The translations under genes and the position numbers were made by a program. Positions 16,312 to 26,232 of a stretch of DNA of 64,000 bases are shown here, in pieces. Source of the DNA: an uncultured Lachnospiraceae bacterium (GTDB taxonomy: Bacteria > Bacillota > Clostridia > Lachnospirales > Lachnospiraceae); NCBI GenBank assembly GCA_910579505.1, contig CAJTTZ010000005.1, positions 62,001 to 126,000 of the forward strand, read 5' to 3'. The notes beneath the pieces were generated by a model. That model saw only the letters and a list, made by a program, of their open reading frames with translations. It had not been told where the DNA came from and searched no databases. Position 1 is the stretch's first letter; every line of letters begins with the position of its first letter.

Positions 16312-16353
16312 AAAGTAAACGTCAGGTAATATTACCTGCCTGCTACTTTTTAT
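16312..16353. promoter_or_regulatory. Large dyad upstream of the surface-protein gene
   Basis: A perfect 16-bp palindrome CAGGTAATATTACCTG (16323-16338) is enclosed by AAAGTA (16312-16317) and TACTTT (16344-16349), followed by a T-run. It could be a terminator or a strong operator. The rest of the 300-bp gap 16130-16433 shows no gene; the surface-protein start has GGAGG 6 nt upstream. Confidence 0.5.
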
Positions 16354-16433
16354 TTGAGGAAAAAAGTATAAGATAAGCTTGTATGGGTTGTAACCAACGA
16401 TTCATTAATGCTACATAAGAGCGGAGGTACATT

Positions 16434-19400
16434 ATGCGTAAAGGCAAAGTTTTGCAAAGAATGATGGCGGCGCTGCTTTCGGCAGTGTTAATTACAGGCA
16501 TGGTGTCGAGTGCAGTTCCGATGACCGTGCTGGCGCAGGAGCCGGGAGAAGCGCAGGAAAGCGTCAGCGGAAACTCGGCTGAAACTGCAGAAGGCGATAT
16601 TACGCCAGCGGAAGGAACGGAACAGAAGCCGGGGGAAGGAAGCGAATCCAAAGATTCGGAAGAAACCGGGGCGGAAGGCCCGGAAGAGAACGCACCGGGG
16701 CAGCCGGACGGCGGACAGGAAACGCCGGATGCGAGCGCAGCGGAAGACAAAGGGCAGGAGACCCCGGTACCGGGCATGGCAGGAGAGACAAAGCCGGGAA
16801 CCGTCAGCGGAAATGATGCGGAGACGGAACCCGTGACAGCACCGCAGATCATGATGATGGCGGCGAAGCCTGCGCCGCAGGCTGACAATATTGCCTCCGG
16901 CGAGGGCTGGGCGCTTGACGCAGACGGTAGGCTGACGATCACATCGGATATCGGCATGACAGGCTGGATTGCCATCAAGGATAGCACTCTGAATGGAACG
17001 CCATATAGACTTCTGGTAACAAGCGCAGAGATAACAGGCGTGATGAGCATAGGAAAGGATGCGTTTTTTGGGTGTGAGAATCTGACAGGCAGTATCACGC
17101 TGCCGGAGGGTGTGACAAGTATCGGGGAAAATGCGTTTAATAATTGCCCGAAGCTGACAGGCATCAAGATACCGGAGGGCGTGACGGACATCGGGAAGGC
17201 TGCGTTTGCCGGATGTGCCGGTCTGACAGGGATAACGATACCAGGAAGTGTAACGAGCATCGGGGAGAGTGCATTCGCTACATGCGAGGGTCTGACAAGC
17301 ATAACCATACCGGACACCGTAACAAGTATGGGGAACAACATGTTTAGTGGATGCAGCGGTCTGACGAGCGTCTCGCTGCCAAATAACATGACGGGCATAG
17401 GAGACTACATGTTTATGGATTGCAGCAGCCTGACAAGCATCACGATTCCGCAGAATGTGACCGCCATAGGGAGAAGCGCTTTTAGGGGGTGCGAAGGATT
17501 GCGGGAAATTACGGTTCCGGGTACGGTCACGCAGATAGGCAACGAGGCTTTTTCGGAATGTGCATCGCTTGAGAGCATCACATTTTTGAGCGATACTCCG
17601 CCGACGCTTGGGAATGATGTGTTTGGGTATGACTATGGTTCTGATTCTCATGGTCTTGGGGATGAGCGGTGCGGCTTTGTAAAAAGCGGTCAGCAGGGTA
17701 TCCATGTCCCGGACGGCAAGGCGGAAACATATGGAAACGCAGCAGATAAAGGATGGAGCGATTGGGCAGATTATATTGCGGACAACGCCACGCCCGCAGA
17801 AAAACACGAGCATAACGATGTGACCTTCACTGCATGGGATAAAACGGACAGCCTGCCGACTGCGGCGGGGCATTACTATCTGACGAAAGATGTGACCCTT
17901 GTCGCAACATGGAACGTGCCAGGCGGCGAAACCAGCATCTGCCTGAACGGAAAGACCATTACACAGACAGCACAGAATAATTGGGCGGTTTCTATCGGTT
18001 CGGAAAGCACACTTAGGCTTTATGACGACGGGGATGCCGGGAAAATAACCGGAGAAGGAAACAGAGAAAATGCCGGCAGCGTATCTGTAGGCGACGGCGG
18101 TATCTTCTATATGTACGGCGGTAATATATCCGGCAATATTGGCAATCGTCCCGTTGTATGTGTGAATCAGGGCGAATTTCATATGAGCGGCGGGAAAATA
18201 GCAGATAATAGAAATGATGCTACAGGTTCAAGTGATGACAAGCTGGGCGGCGGTGTAAATGTCCTTGGCGGAACATTTTATATGGAGGGCGGTGAGATTT
18301 CAGGCAACTACCAATATAATGGACTTGGCGGCGGTGTGTTTCTGAGAAGGGGCACTGTATTCTATATGAGTGGTGGAGAAATATCAGGCAACACAAATGG
18401 AATATATGCAAGCGGGTGTGAAATTCATATGTCCGGCGGGGAAGTTACCGACAATACAGGCACTTACTTCGGCGGCTTATGCCTTTTTGACGGTACGATA
18501 ATGACGGCAGGCGGTAATATCGTCATAACCGGCAATACGGATGAAGACGGGAAAGCGAAAAATCTCTTTATCAGTTCCGGCACTTTTAGCATTAACCCTG
18601 CCAACCCGCTTTCCGGCTCCGCCAATATCGGCGTGACAACAAGCGTCGCGCCCACAAAAGGGAATCCGATCAATATCACGGGAACAAACAGTGCGGATTA
18701 CAGCCCGTGTTTCCACAGTGACAATGCGGACTATGAAATAAAGAACGGCGACAACAATGAGGTGCAGCTTGCTGTCAAGGCGGCGGCAGATACACTGCCC
18801 CCTACAGGAACGATTGAGGTAGGCAGTCACTCATGGCCGAGTTTTTTAAATGGAATTACGTTTCATGTGTTTTTCAATGAGAGGAAACAGGTGACGATTA
18901 CGGCGGCGGATGAAGGCGGATCCGGCGTAGATCAGACTTATTACTATATTTCAAGTAAAGAACTGAAAGAGGCGGAGGTAAAGGCGCTTGGAGAGACAGA
19001 ATGGACGGAAGGAAATTCCTTCTCCGTAAACCCGGACAGAAAATGCATTATTTACGCAAAGATAACCGACAAAGCAGGAAATGTGACTTATCTCTCCTCG
19101 GACGGTCTTGTGTTTGACGGTACGCCTCCGGCTATCTACTATGTGAAGGATGGGGAGACATACTATGGAAACCAAAAGTCTGTACGCGTGATAGATACAA
19201 ATCTTGAAAGCGTAACAGTAAACGGTCAGGAAGTTACTTTGATGCACGAGGGAATATTCTGGATGAAAGCAGCAGACGGTCCGCAGACGATCGTTGCCAC
19301 GGATAAGGCTGGAAATACCACAACAGTAACAGTGACCGTAAAGGCGGATTTACACACCCACACCATGGCCCGGGTGGATGCGAAAGACGCCACCTGTACA

Positions 19401-20657
19401 GCAGACGGAAACAAAGCATACTATCACTGTGAGGGCTGCGGAAAGAATTACGAGGACGAAGCGGGAACCGCTTTCATTGAAGATATCAGCGTATGGGGAA
19501 ACATAGCCGCACTGGGACATGACTGGGGAGAGTGGACAGTGACGAAACCCGCCACGGCGGCAAAACCCGGGGAAAAGGAACGTATCTGTAAACGGTGCCA
19601 GCAGAAAGAGGCCGAAACGATTCCGGCAACCGGGGGCGGCAGTGACAAACCGGGCGGCGAGAATAAGCCCGGCAGCGACAAGCCAGGAGGAGAAGACAAA
19701 CCCGGTGGCTCCGGGGAAAATAACGGCAGTGGCAGTTCCGGCACAGGACAGCCCGGAGTAAAACAGGAGAAAGAAGGAAATATTCAGAAAGAAGTGCGGG
19801 TTGAAGGGGCGGCTGCACTGGACGCTGCAGTGGAAACACCCCTTTCCGAGCTGGCTGAAATGGTACTGACACAGGCAGAAAAGCAACAGGCCGCATCCGG
19901 GACAAATATCCGAATCGTCCTTGAGGTAAAAGATGCGCCCGCGGCAGTGAGTGCGGCAGACAAAGCTCTTGTGGAATCCGCCCTGAACAGCTCCGCCGCC
20001 AAAGGGTACACCCTTGGGCAGTACCTTGACATCAACCTTTACAAGGTGGTCGGGAATAGCCGCAGCGCCATTGCGGAGACAGACCGTAAGATCACCATTA
20101 CGATAGACGTGCCGGACAGCCTGAAAAATACCGACGGCACAAAGACAAGAATCTTTGCGGTGATCCGTGCCCACGGCGGCAAGGCGGAGCTTCTGGCCGA
20201 CCTTGACGACAACGCCGACACCATCACCATAGAGACAGACCGTTTCTCCACCTATGCCATCGTCTATAAGGACACGGCAGGCGGAAACATTAATCAGGAC
20301 GGTTTAAGCGGCAAGCCGGGCATCGTCCGGGTGAGTACCAAAAGTGACAGCAGAAACCCGGGCAGCGGAAAAGACAGCGAGCCTAAGACCGAAGACAGAA
20401 CGCCGATAGAGCTGAGCGCGACACTCGCCATGATCGCCGGGCTGACCTATCTGCTTCTGTACTTTGCGGACCGTAAGCACGGCATGACGGAGGAGATAAA
20501 GAAGGAGCTTGTGTCCCGCCTCGTGGCATGGGCGAAACGGGGCAGTAGAGTAAGAACCTATCTCGCGCTTGCGGCAATCTTCGTACTGCTTGTGTATTAT
20601 CACAGTGTTGGGAAGAAAAGTGGCGTTTCATCTATTCAAGAACAATTGACGTTTTAG
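16434..20657 (+). CDS. Large BspA-type leucine-rich surface protein
   Basis: A 1407-residue exported protein. Residues 1-35 are a signal peptide with cleavage probably after VLAQ. Residues about 36-145 are a Glu/Pro/Gly-rich linker. About eight LRR_5 (BspA) repeats of 23 residues, with SIGxxAFxxCxxLTxIxIP spacing, span about 200-390. Residues about 500-720 contain MSGGEISGN-like repeats expected to form a right-handed beta-helix. Ig-like and HC-rich modules follow (ATCTADGNKAYYHCEGCG near 1005), then a PGG-rich linker and a conserved domain. Two hydrophobic helices (about 1322-1340 and 1375-1392) anchor the C-terminus; no LPXTG motif is seen. It probably mediates contact with host or polymer, by family analogy. 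Confidence 0.85.
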   Translation: MRKGKVLQRMMAALLSAVLITGMVSSAVPMTVLAQEPGEAQESVSGNSAETAEGDITPAEGTEQKPGEGSESKDSEETGAEGPEENAPGQPDGGQETPDASAAEDKGQETPVPGMAGETKPGTVSGNDAETEPVTAPQIMMMAAKPAPQADNIASGEGWALDADGRLTITSDIGMTGWIAIKDSTLNGTPYRLLVTSAEITGVMSIGKDAFFGCENLTGSITLPEGVTSIGENAFNNCPKLTGIKIPEGVTDIGKAAFAGCAGLTGITIPGSVTSIGESAFATCEGLTSITIPDTVTSMGNNMFSGCSGLTSVSLPNNMTGIGDYMFMDCSSLTSITIPQNVTAIGRSAFRGCEGLREITVPGTVTQIGNEAFSECASLESITFLSDTPPTLGNDVFGYDYGSDSHGLGDERCGFVKSGQQGIHVPDGKAETYGNAADKGWSDWADYIADNATPAEKHEHNDVTFTAWDKTDSLPTAAGHYYLTKDVTLVATWNVPGGETSICLNGKTITQTAQNNWAVSIGSESTLRLYDDGDAGKITGEGNRENAGSVSVGDGGIFYMYGGNISGNIGNRPVVCVNQGEFHMSGGKIADNRNDATGSSDDKLGGGVNVLGGTFYMEGGEISGNYQYNGLGGGVFLRRGTVFYMSGGEISGNTNGIYASGCEIHMSGGEVTDNTGTYFGGLCLFDGTIMTAGGNIVITGNTDEDGKAKNLFISSGTFSINPANPLSGSANIGVTTSVAPTKGNPINITGTNSADYSPCFHSDNADYEIKNGDNNEVQLAVKAAADTLPPTGTIEVGSHSWPSFLNGITFHVFFNERKQVTITAADEGGSGVDQTYYYISSKELKEAEVKALGETEWTEGNSFSVNPDRKCIIYAKITDKAGNVTYLSSDGLVFDGTPPAIYYVKDGETYYGNQKSVRVIDTNLESVTVNGQEVTLMHEGIFWMKAADGPQTIVATDKAGNTTTVTVTVKADLHTHTMARVDAKDATCTADGNKAYYHCEGCGKNYEDEAGTAFIEDISVWGNIAALGHDWGEWTVTKPATAAKPGEKERICKRCQQKEAETIPATGGGSDKPGGENKPGSDKPGGEDKPGGSGENNGSGSSGTGQPGVKQEKEGNIQKEVRVEGAAALDAAVETPLSELAEMVLTQAEKQQAASGTNIRIVLEVKDAPAAVSAADKALVESALNSSAAKGYTLGQYLDINLYKVVGNSRSAIAETDRKITITIDVPDSLKNTDGTKTRIFAVIRAHGGKAELLADLDDNADTITIETDRFSTYAIVYKDTAGGNINQDGLSGKPGIVRVSTKSDSRNPGSGKDSEPKTEDRTPIELSATLAMIAGLTYLLLYFADRKHGMTEEIKKELVSRLVAWAKRGSRVRTYLALAAIFVLLVYYHSVGKKSGVSSIQEQLTF

Positions 20658-20718
20658 TTGATTGACCAGTGTGTTTCTGCTATAATAGACAAAATATGTC
20701 GAAATATAGCAGAAACAC
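20658..20718 (+). promoter_or_regulatory. Promoter inside a 14-bp perfect inverted repeat
   Basis: TTGATT (20658-20663), 17 bp, TATAAT (20681-20686) make a strong promoter. Perfect 14-bp arms GTGTTTCTGCTATA / TATAGCAGAAACAC lie at 20671-20684 and 20705-20718, so the -10 overlaps the left arm and the right arm falls in the transcript. A smaller GACA/TGTC stem is nested inside. Operator or RNA hairpin. Confidence 0.6.
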
Positions 20719-20739
20719 AAATCTGGTGGAGGGATGATT

Positions 20740-21276
20740 TTGGATAGAAACGTAAATGTAATAACAGACGCAAGGGGAAATAAGACTGTATTTATTAATG
20801 ATATAATTTTTAAAGGAAAAAGGGCGGTGAATTGGAATGATGTAAAAAAATACATGGAAGCATATGTAGATGATTTTTACGAAATTGCTGATACAAAAGA
20901 TATTGTGTATCTCGGAAGAGAGCTGCCAGATGAATACACAGGTTCTCGATATACATATTCTTTAAAAGGTGCAAATGCAAAAGCAAAGGCAAATGCAGCA
21001 CAGGGTATACCAGAAATGATTCAGATTGCGACTGGAAAACATTTTAGAGAAAACGCAGGAGAAAAGCACAAAAGAAATGCTGCAAATGGTTGGTATCGGT
21101 ATAATTCACGTTTTGCTTTGCCAGTTTACGGTGAAAATGAGGAGATTGAACGATATAATGTATATCATGCATCTATGCTCATACGGCACGACGCTGACGG
21201 AAAAATGTACCTTTATGATGTTATAGACATAAAAAAAGAAACGAGCAACCCTTTCGAACCATACGGTTTTACTTAG
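20740..21276 (+). CDS. Hypothetical protein with a MuF/polyvalent-protein-like C-terminal domain
   Basis: A 178-residue protein (TTG start 20740, 6 nt after GGAGGG; an ATG at 20734 abuts the box). The segments DIVYLGRELPDEYTGSRYT, AKAKANAAQGIPEMIQIA and NGWYRYNSRFALPV, ending KMYLYDVIDIKKETS, resemble a module I know from the C-termini of phage MuF and large polyvalent mobile-element proteins; that match is by memory and only moderate. It is clearly more AT-rich than its neighbours, has its own promoter and hairpin, and no companion phage genes, suggesting a stranded piece of a mobile element. Function unknown. Confidence 0.55.
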   Translation: MDRNVNVITDARGNKTVFINDIIFKGKRAVNWNDVKKYMEAYVDDFYEIADTKDIVYLGRELPDEYTGSRYTYSLKGANAKAKANAAQGIPEMIQIATGKHFRENAGEKHKRNAANGWYRYNSRFALPVYGENEEIERYNVYHASMLIRHDADGKMYLYDVIDIKKETSNPFEPYGFT

Positions 21277-21475
21277 CAAAAACCCATCTCTTTTTCTAAA
21301 GTATAAGGTATGTGATTAGCGCTGTCAAGCGTGATTATTAGAAATATTTTGGTACTGTTGATTGTGATAAGTGATTAATACCCTGTTACGTAGAAAGGAG
21401 AAAGAGTCTGACAATAATGCGTAAAATGAAAAATATCCAAATAATCTGACAACTTAACAAAAAGTCTTTATTTAC

Positions 21476-21554
21476 AAATTACAGACACAGGTGTATTATT
21501 GTATACATGTAGAACGCAAAGGAGCGCTAGATGCCTTCTTTGCGTTCCTTTTTG
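21476..21554 (+). promoter_or_regulatory. gltB promoter and attenuator-like hairpin
   Basis: A promoter TTTACA - 17 bp - TATTAT (-10 near 21494-21499) is followed within about 12 nt by a perfect 10-bp stem GAACGCAAAG/CTTTGCGTTC (21512-21521 with 21538-21547) and a U-rich run, 120 nt before gltB. A terminator so close to the start implies antitermination control of gltBD, perhaps an ANTAR-type system. The remaining 21277-21475 holds no gene. Confidence 0.55.
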
Positions 21555-21577
21555 CGTGAATCTGCCTATACGCAAAA
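21549..21577 (+). repeat. Terminator-linked palindromic repeat, short copy A
   Basis: TTTTTGCGT is joined directly to GAATCTGCCTATACGCAAAA, giving a stem TTTTGCGT/ACGCAAAA. It follows the U-run of the gltB leader hairpin and matches the right arm of the longer copies at 50.3 and 55.1 kb. Confidence 0.5.
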
Positions 21578-21674
21578 TCCATAGCATAAAAAGTCAGGAA
21601 TGGAGATTAAAAAATCACACTGATGTGCTGACTTTTTTAATCGGCAGTTTGAGGCTCTGACAAGGAGGAAGCTT

Positions 21675-24600
21675 ATGTTTGATGTAAAGACAACCATCCC
21701 AAAATCCCCCCTCTACCGGGCGGAATTTGAACATGACAACTGTGGTATCGGCGCCTGCGTCAATATCAAGGGCAAGAAGAGCCGCGCCATCGTGGAGAAT
21801 GCGCTTAAGATTGTGGAGAATCTGGAGCACCGTGCCGGAAAGGACGCGGAGGGTGAGACGGGTGACGGCGTGGGGATTCTCACGCAGATGCCCCATAAGT
21901 TTATGAAGAAGGTGACGAAGGATCTTGGCTTCGAGATCGGCGGCGAGAGGGAGTACGGCGTTGGAACGTTTTTCTTTCCGCAGGATGAGTTACAGCGGGG
22001 GCAGGCGAAGAAAATGTTTGAGATCATTGCGGCGAAGGAGGGGCTGCCGCTTTTAGGCTGGCGTGATGTGCCCACGGTTCCCTCAGTGCTGGGGCACAAG
22101 GCGGTGGAGTGTATGCCCTGCATCATGCAGGCGTTTCTCAAAAAGCCGGCGGGTGTGGAGAAAGGCATTGACTTTGACAGAAAGCTTTATATATTGAGAA
22201 GAACCTTTGAGCAGTCCACGGATGTGACTTATGTGGTCAGTCTGTCGAGCCGGACTATCGTGTACAAGGGCATGTTCCTTGTGGGGCAGCTTCGCACCTT
22301 CTTTGCGGACTTGCAGGATAAAGATTACGAGTCGGCGATTGCCGTGGTACACTCCCGGTTTTCCACGAACACGAACCCGAGCTGGGAGCGGGCGCACCCG
22401 AATCGGTTCATTGTCCACAACGGAGAAATCAACACGATCCGGGGTAATGCGGACAAAATGCAGGCGAGGGAAGAGAACATGGAGTCCGAGCACTTGCAGG
22501 GGCAGATGCACAAGATTCTGCCGGCAATCAACGCTTCCGGCTCCGACTCCGCCATGCTCGACAACACGCTGGAGTTTCTCGTGATGAGCGGGATGCCGTT
22601 GCCGCTTGCGGTGATGATCACGATCCCGGAGCCTTGGGAAAACAACAAGACCATGTCCCAGAAGAAAAAGGACTTCTACCAGTATTACGCGACCATGATG
22701 GAGCCGTGGGACGGTCCGGCGTCCATTCTGTTCTGCGACGGGGATATCATGGGCGCAGTTCTTGACCGAAACGGTCTACGTCCTTCCCGGTACATGATTA
22801 CGGACGACGACACGCTGATTCTCTCCTCGGAGGTGGGGGTGCTTACTATCGACCCGTCAAAGATCGTGATGAAAGAAAGACTGCACCCCGGCAAGATGCT
22901 TCTGGTGGACACGGTGCAGGGGAGAGTGATCGACGATGACGAGTTAAAGGAAAAGTACGCCTCCGCGCAGCCTTACGGCGAGTGGCTGGACAGCAAGCTG
23001 GTGACCCTGAAAGAGTTAAAGATTCCGAACCAGCGTGTGCCGGAGTTTACAGGCGAAGAGAGACAGCGCATGCAGAAGGCGTTCGGCTACACCTATGAGG
23101 ACTTGAAGACGAGTATCCTGCCGATGGCGAGAAACGGCGCGGAGGCGATAGCGGCGATGGGAGTGGACACGCCGATCCCGGTGCTTTCCAGAGCGCACCA
23201 CCCGCTGTTCCACTATTTCAAACAGCTTTTTGCACAGGTGACCAACCCGCCCATTGACGCGATCCGCGAGGAGGTGGTCACTTCCACCACGGTCTATCTG
23301 GGGCAGGACGGGAATCTCCTGGAGGAGATGCCGGAAAACTGCAACATGCTGCGGGTGCACAACCCGATTTTGACAAGCACCGACCTTTTGAAGATTAAGA
23401 CCATGAAGGCGGAAGGCTTTAAGGTGGAAGTGATTCCCATTACCTATTATAAAAATACAAGACTGGAAAAGGCGATTGAGCGGCTTTTTGTGGAGGTGGA
23501 CAGGGCGTACCGCGACGGTGTGAATATCATTATCCTCTCCGACAGGGGCGTGGACGAAAACAGGGTGGCGATCCCTTCCCTGCTGGCGGTTTCCGCTTTG
23601 CAGCAGCATCTGGTAAGCACCAAGAAAAGGACCAGTGTGGATATCATCTTAGAGTCTGCGGAACCGAGGGAGGTGCACCATTTCGCGACTTTGCTCGGCT
23701 TTGGCGCCTCGGCGGTCAACCCTTATCTGGCGCAGGAGAGCATCAAGGAGCTGATCGACAACCATATGCTGGATAAGGATTACTATGCGGCTGTGGATGA
23801 TTACAACAGCGCGATCCTGCACGGGATTGTAAAGATTGCTTCCAAGATGGGTATTTCCACGATCCAGTCCTATCAGGGCTCGAAGATCTTTGAGGCGATT
23901 GGCATTGACAAGGAGGTTATCAACAAATATTTTACCGACACGGTCTGCCGGGTGGGCGGCATTACCCTGAAAGATATCGAGGAGGAGGTGGACACCCTGC
24001 ACTCCATGGCTTTTGACCCGCTCGGTCTATCTACGGATCTGACGCTGGACAGCACGGGACATCACCAGATGCGCAGCGGTGCAGATGAACACCTGTACAA
24101 CCCGGAGACTATTCATTTACTGCAGGAGTCAACCAGACGGGGTGATTACGAATTATTTAAGCAGTATACCAAGGCGGTCAATAACGAGGACAGCATCAAG
24201 AACCTGAGAGGGCTGATGGACTTCAACTTTGCGAAGAAACCCGTGCCGATAGAGGAAGTGGAGAGTGTTGACACGATTGTCACAAGATTTAAGACAGGCG
24301 CCATGTCCTACGGCTCCATCTCCAAGGAGGCGCACGAGACAATGGCCATCGCCATGAACCGTCTGCACGGCAAGTCGAACTCCGGCGAGGGCGGTGAAGA
24401 TAAGGAGAGGCTTAAAGTGGGCGCGGACGGCTTAAACCGCTGCTCTGCGATCAAACAGGTGGCGAGCGGACGTTTCGGCGTCACAAGCGAATACTTAAAC
24501 AGTGCGCAGGAGATTCAGATCAAGATGGCGCAGGGGGCGAAGCCCGGCGAGGGCGGGCATCTGCCCGGCGGCAAGGTATACCCGTGGATTGCGAAGACCA

Positions 24601-26228
24601 GACACTCCACGCCCGGCGTGGGACTCATTTCCCCGCCGCCGCACCACGATATCTATTCCATTGAGGATTTGGCGCAGTTGATTTATGACTTGAAAAATGC
24701 CAACACCAAGGCGCGGATTTCGGTGAAGCTGGTTTCCGAGGCAGGCGTGGGTACGGTGGCGGCAGGCGTGGCGAAAGCGGGCGCACAGGTGATACTGGTT
24801 TCCGGCTACGACGGCGGCACGGGAGCTGCGCCTAGAAATTCCATCCACAACGCGGGACTGCCCTGGGAACTGGGGCTGGCGGAGACACACCAGACTTTGA
24901 TCCAGAACGGGCTGAGAAACAAAGTCCGCATCGAGACGGACGGGAAGTTGATGAGCGGACGGGATGTGGCGATTGCGGCGATCCTTGGGGCGGAAGAGTT
25001 TGGCTTTGCCACAGCGCCCCTTGTGACCATGGGGTGTCTCATGATGCGTGTCTGTAATCTTGACACATGCCCGGTGGGTGTGGCGACCCAGAACCCGGAA
25101 CTGCGTAAGCGCTTTACGGGAAAGCCGGAGTATGTGGAGAACTTTATGCGGTTTATCGCGCAGGAGCTTCGGGAGTATATGGCGAAGCTTGGCGTGCGCA
25201 AGGTGGATGAGCTGGTGGGCAGGACAGAACTTCTGAAAGTGAAGGAGAACCTGACGGACCGCCAGCGAAAAGTGGATCTGGACCTGATTTTGAGCAATCC
25301 TTACGAGGGGAGCAGGGAGAAGTTTATCTTTGACCCCAAACAGGTATACGATTTCCATCTGGAAAAGACACTCGACGAGAGGGTGCTCCTTAAGCAGCTT
25401 TCCAAGGCGCTTGAAAGCGGACAGAAGCGGAGTCTTGAGGTGGACGTCTCCAACACGGACCGCACCTTCGGCACCATCTTCGGATCGGAGATCACGAGGC
25501 GGTTCGGCGACACGCTGGAGGAGGACACCTACCATATCCTGTGTAAGGGTTCCGGCGGGCAGAGTTTCGGCGCGTTTATCCCGAAGGGGCTGACGCTTGA
25601 GCTGGTGGGCGATTCCAACGACTACTTCGGAAAGGGGTTATCCGGCGGTAAACTGGTGGTTTATCCGCCCAAAGGCTCCGCATTTAAGCAGGACGAGAAT
25701 ATCATCATCGGCAATGTATCTCTCTACGGCGCGACTTCCGGCAAGGCATTTATAGGCGGCGTGGCAGGCGAGCGGTTCTGCGTGCGCAATTCCGGCGCCA
25801 TCGCGGTGGTGGAGGGCGTGGGCGACCACGGCTGTGAATATATGACGGGCGGACGCGTGGTGGTGATCGGAACCGTTGGCAAGAACTTTGCGGCGGGCAT
25901 GAGCGGCGGTATCGCCTACGTATTGGATGAGAATAACGACCTGTACACAAAGACAAATAAGGAAATGGTTTCCTCCTATGAGATCACCTCGAAATATGAC
26001 GTCCTTGAGCTGAAGGAGATGATTAAGGAGCATGTAGCCTATACCAATTCCGCCAAGGGAAAGGAGATTCTGGACAATTTCGGGGAGTATCTGCCGAAGT
26101 TTAAGAAGATCATCCCGCACGATTATGAGATCATGTTAAAGCTCATCGTGCAGATGGAGGAGAAGGGCTTAAGCGCGGAGCAGGCGCAGATCGAGGCGTT
26201 TTATAAGAAAGATAAGGAGGGGGCGTAA
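21675..26228 (+). CDS. gltB: Glutamate synthase (NADPH), large subunit
   Basis: The 1517-residue alpha subunit transfers the amide of glutamine to 2-oxoglutarate, giving two glutamates, the main route of ammonium assimilation with glutamine synthetase. The short propeptide ends before the nucleophile Cys23 (EHDNCGIGA), which must be exposed by cleavage. The FMN and 2-oxoglutarate domain contains KPGEGGHLPGGKV and GYDGGTGAAP, and the 3Fe-4S cluster ligands lie in GCLMMRVCNLDTCPVG near residues 1120-1135. The C-terminal GXGXG beta-helix domain follows (YGATSGKAFIGG). CAAGGAGG precedes the start by 6 nt. gltD begins 4 bp after the stop, so the subunits are co-translated. Confidence 0.97.
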   Translation: MFDVKTTIPKSPLYRAEFEHDNCGIGACVNIKGKKSRAIVENALKIVENLEHRAGKDAEGETGDGVGILTQMPHKFMKKVTKDLGFEIGGEREYGVGTFFFPQDELQRGQAKKMFEIIAAKEGLPLLGWRDVPTVPSVLGHKAVECMPCIMQAFLKKPAGVEKGIDFDRKLYILRRTFEQSTDVTYVVSLSSRTIVYKGMFLVGQLRTFFADLQDKDYESAIAVVHSRFSTNTNPSWERAHPNRFIVHNGEINTIRGNADKMQAREENMESEHLQGQMHKILPAINASGSDSAMLDNTLEFLVMSGMPLPLAVMITIPEPWENNKTMSQKKKDFYQYYATMMEPWDGPASILFCDGDIMGAVLDRNGLRPSRYMITDDDTLILSSEVGVLTIDPSKIVMKERLHPGKMLLVDTVQGRVIDDDELKEKYASAQPYGEWLDSKLVTLKELKIPNQRVPEFTGEERQRMQKAFGYTYEDLKTSILPMARNGAEAIAAMGVDTPIPVLSRAHHPLFHYFKQLFAQVTNPPIDAIREEVVTSTTVYLGQDGNLLEEMPENCNMLRVHNPILTSTDLLKIKTMKAEGFKVEVIPITYYKNTRLEKAIERLFVEVDRAYRDGVNIIILSDRGVDENRVAIPSLLAVSALQQHLVSTKKRTSVDIILESAEPREVHHFATLLGFGASAVNPYLAQESIKELIDNHMLDKDYYAAVDDYNSAILHGIVKIASKMGISTIQSYQGSKIFEAIGIDKEVINKYFTDTVCRVGGITLKDIEEEVDTLHSMAFDPLGLSTDLTLDSTGHHQMRSGADEHLYNPETIHLLQESTRRGDYELFKQYTKAVNNEDSIKNLRGLMDFNFAKKPVPIEEVESVDTIVTRFKTGAMSYGSISKEAHETMAIAMNRLHGKSNSGEGGEDKERLKVGADGLNRCSAIKQVASGRFGVTSEYLNSAQEIQIKMAQGAKPGEGGHLPGGKVYPWIAKTRHSTPGVGLISPPPHHDIYSIEDLAQLIYDLKNANTKARISVKLVSEAGVGTVAAGVAKAGAQVILVSGYDGGTGAAPRNSIHNAGLPWELGLAETHQTLIQNGLRNKVRIETDGKLMSGRDVAIAAILGAEEFGFATAPLVTMGCLMMRVCNLDTCPVGVATQNPELRKRFTGKPEYVENFMRFIAQELREYMAKLGVRKVDELVGRTELLKVKENLTDRQRKVDLDLILSNPYEGSREKFIFDPKQVYDFHLEKTLDERVLLKQLSKALESGQKRSLEVDVSNTDRTFGTIFGSEITRRFGDTLEEDTYHILCKGSGGQSFGAFIPKGLTLELVGDSNDYFGKGLSGGKLVVYPPKGSAFKQDENIIIGNVSLYGATSGKAFIGGVAGERFCVRNSGAIAVVEGVGDHGCEYMTGGRVVVIGTVGKNFAAGMSGGIAYVLDENNDLYTKTNKEMVSSYEITSKYDVLELKEMIKEHVAYTNSAKGKEILDNFGEYLPKFKKIIPHDYEIMLKLIVQMEEKGLSAEQAQIEAFYKKDKEGA

Positions 26229-26232
26229 AATC

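Noticed and set aside
16488..18182. 564-codon open frame on the minus strand within the surface-protein gene
   Set aside because: It mirrors the LRR repeats, has no ribosome site and reads as low-complexity Arg/His/Cys; a shadow of the real gene.
21413..21450. Ten-codon frame MRKMKNIQII after AAAGGAG in the gltB upstream gap
   Set aside because: Has a fair ribosome site, but it is too short and lies upstream of the gltB promoter; a possible remnant only.
20658..21674. Prophage or integrative element
   Set aside because: No integrase, structural genes or attachment repeats; only one mobile-element-like domain.
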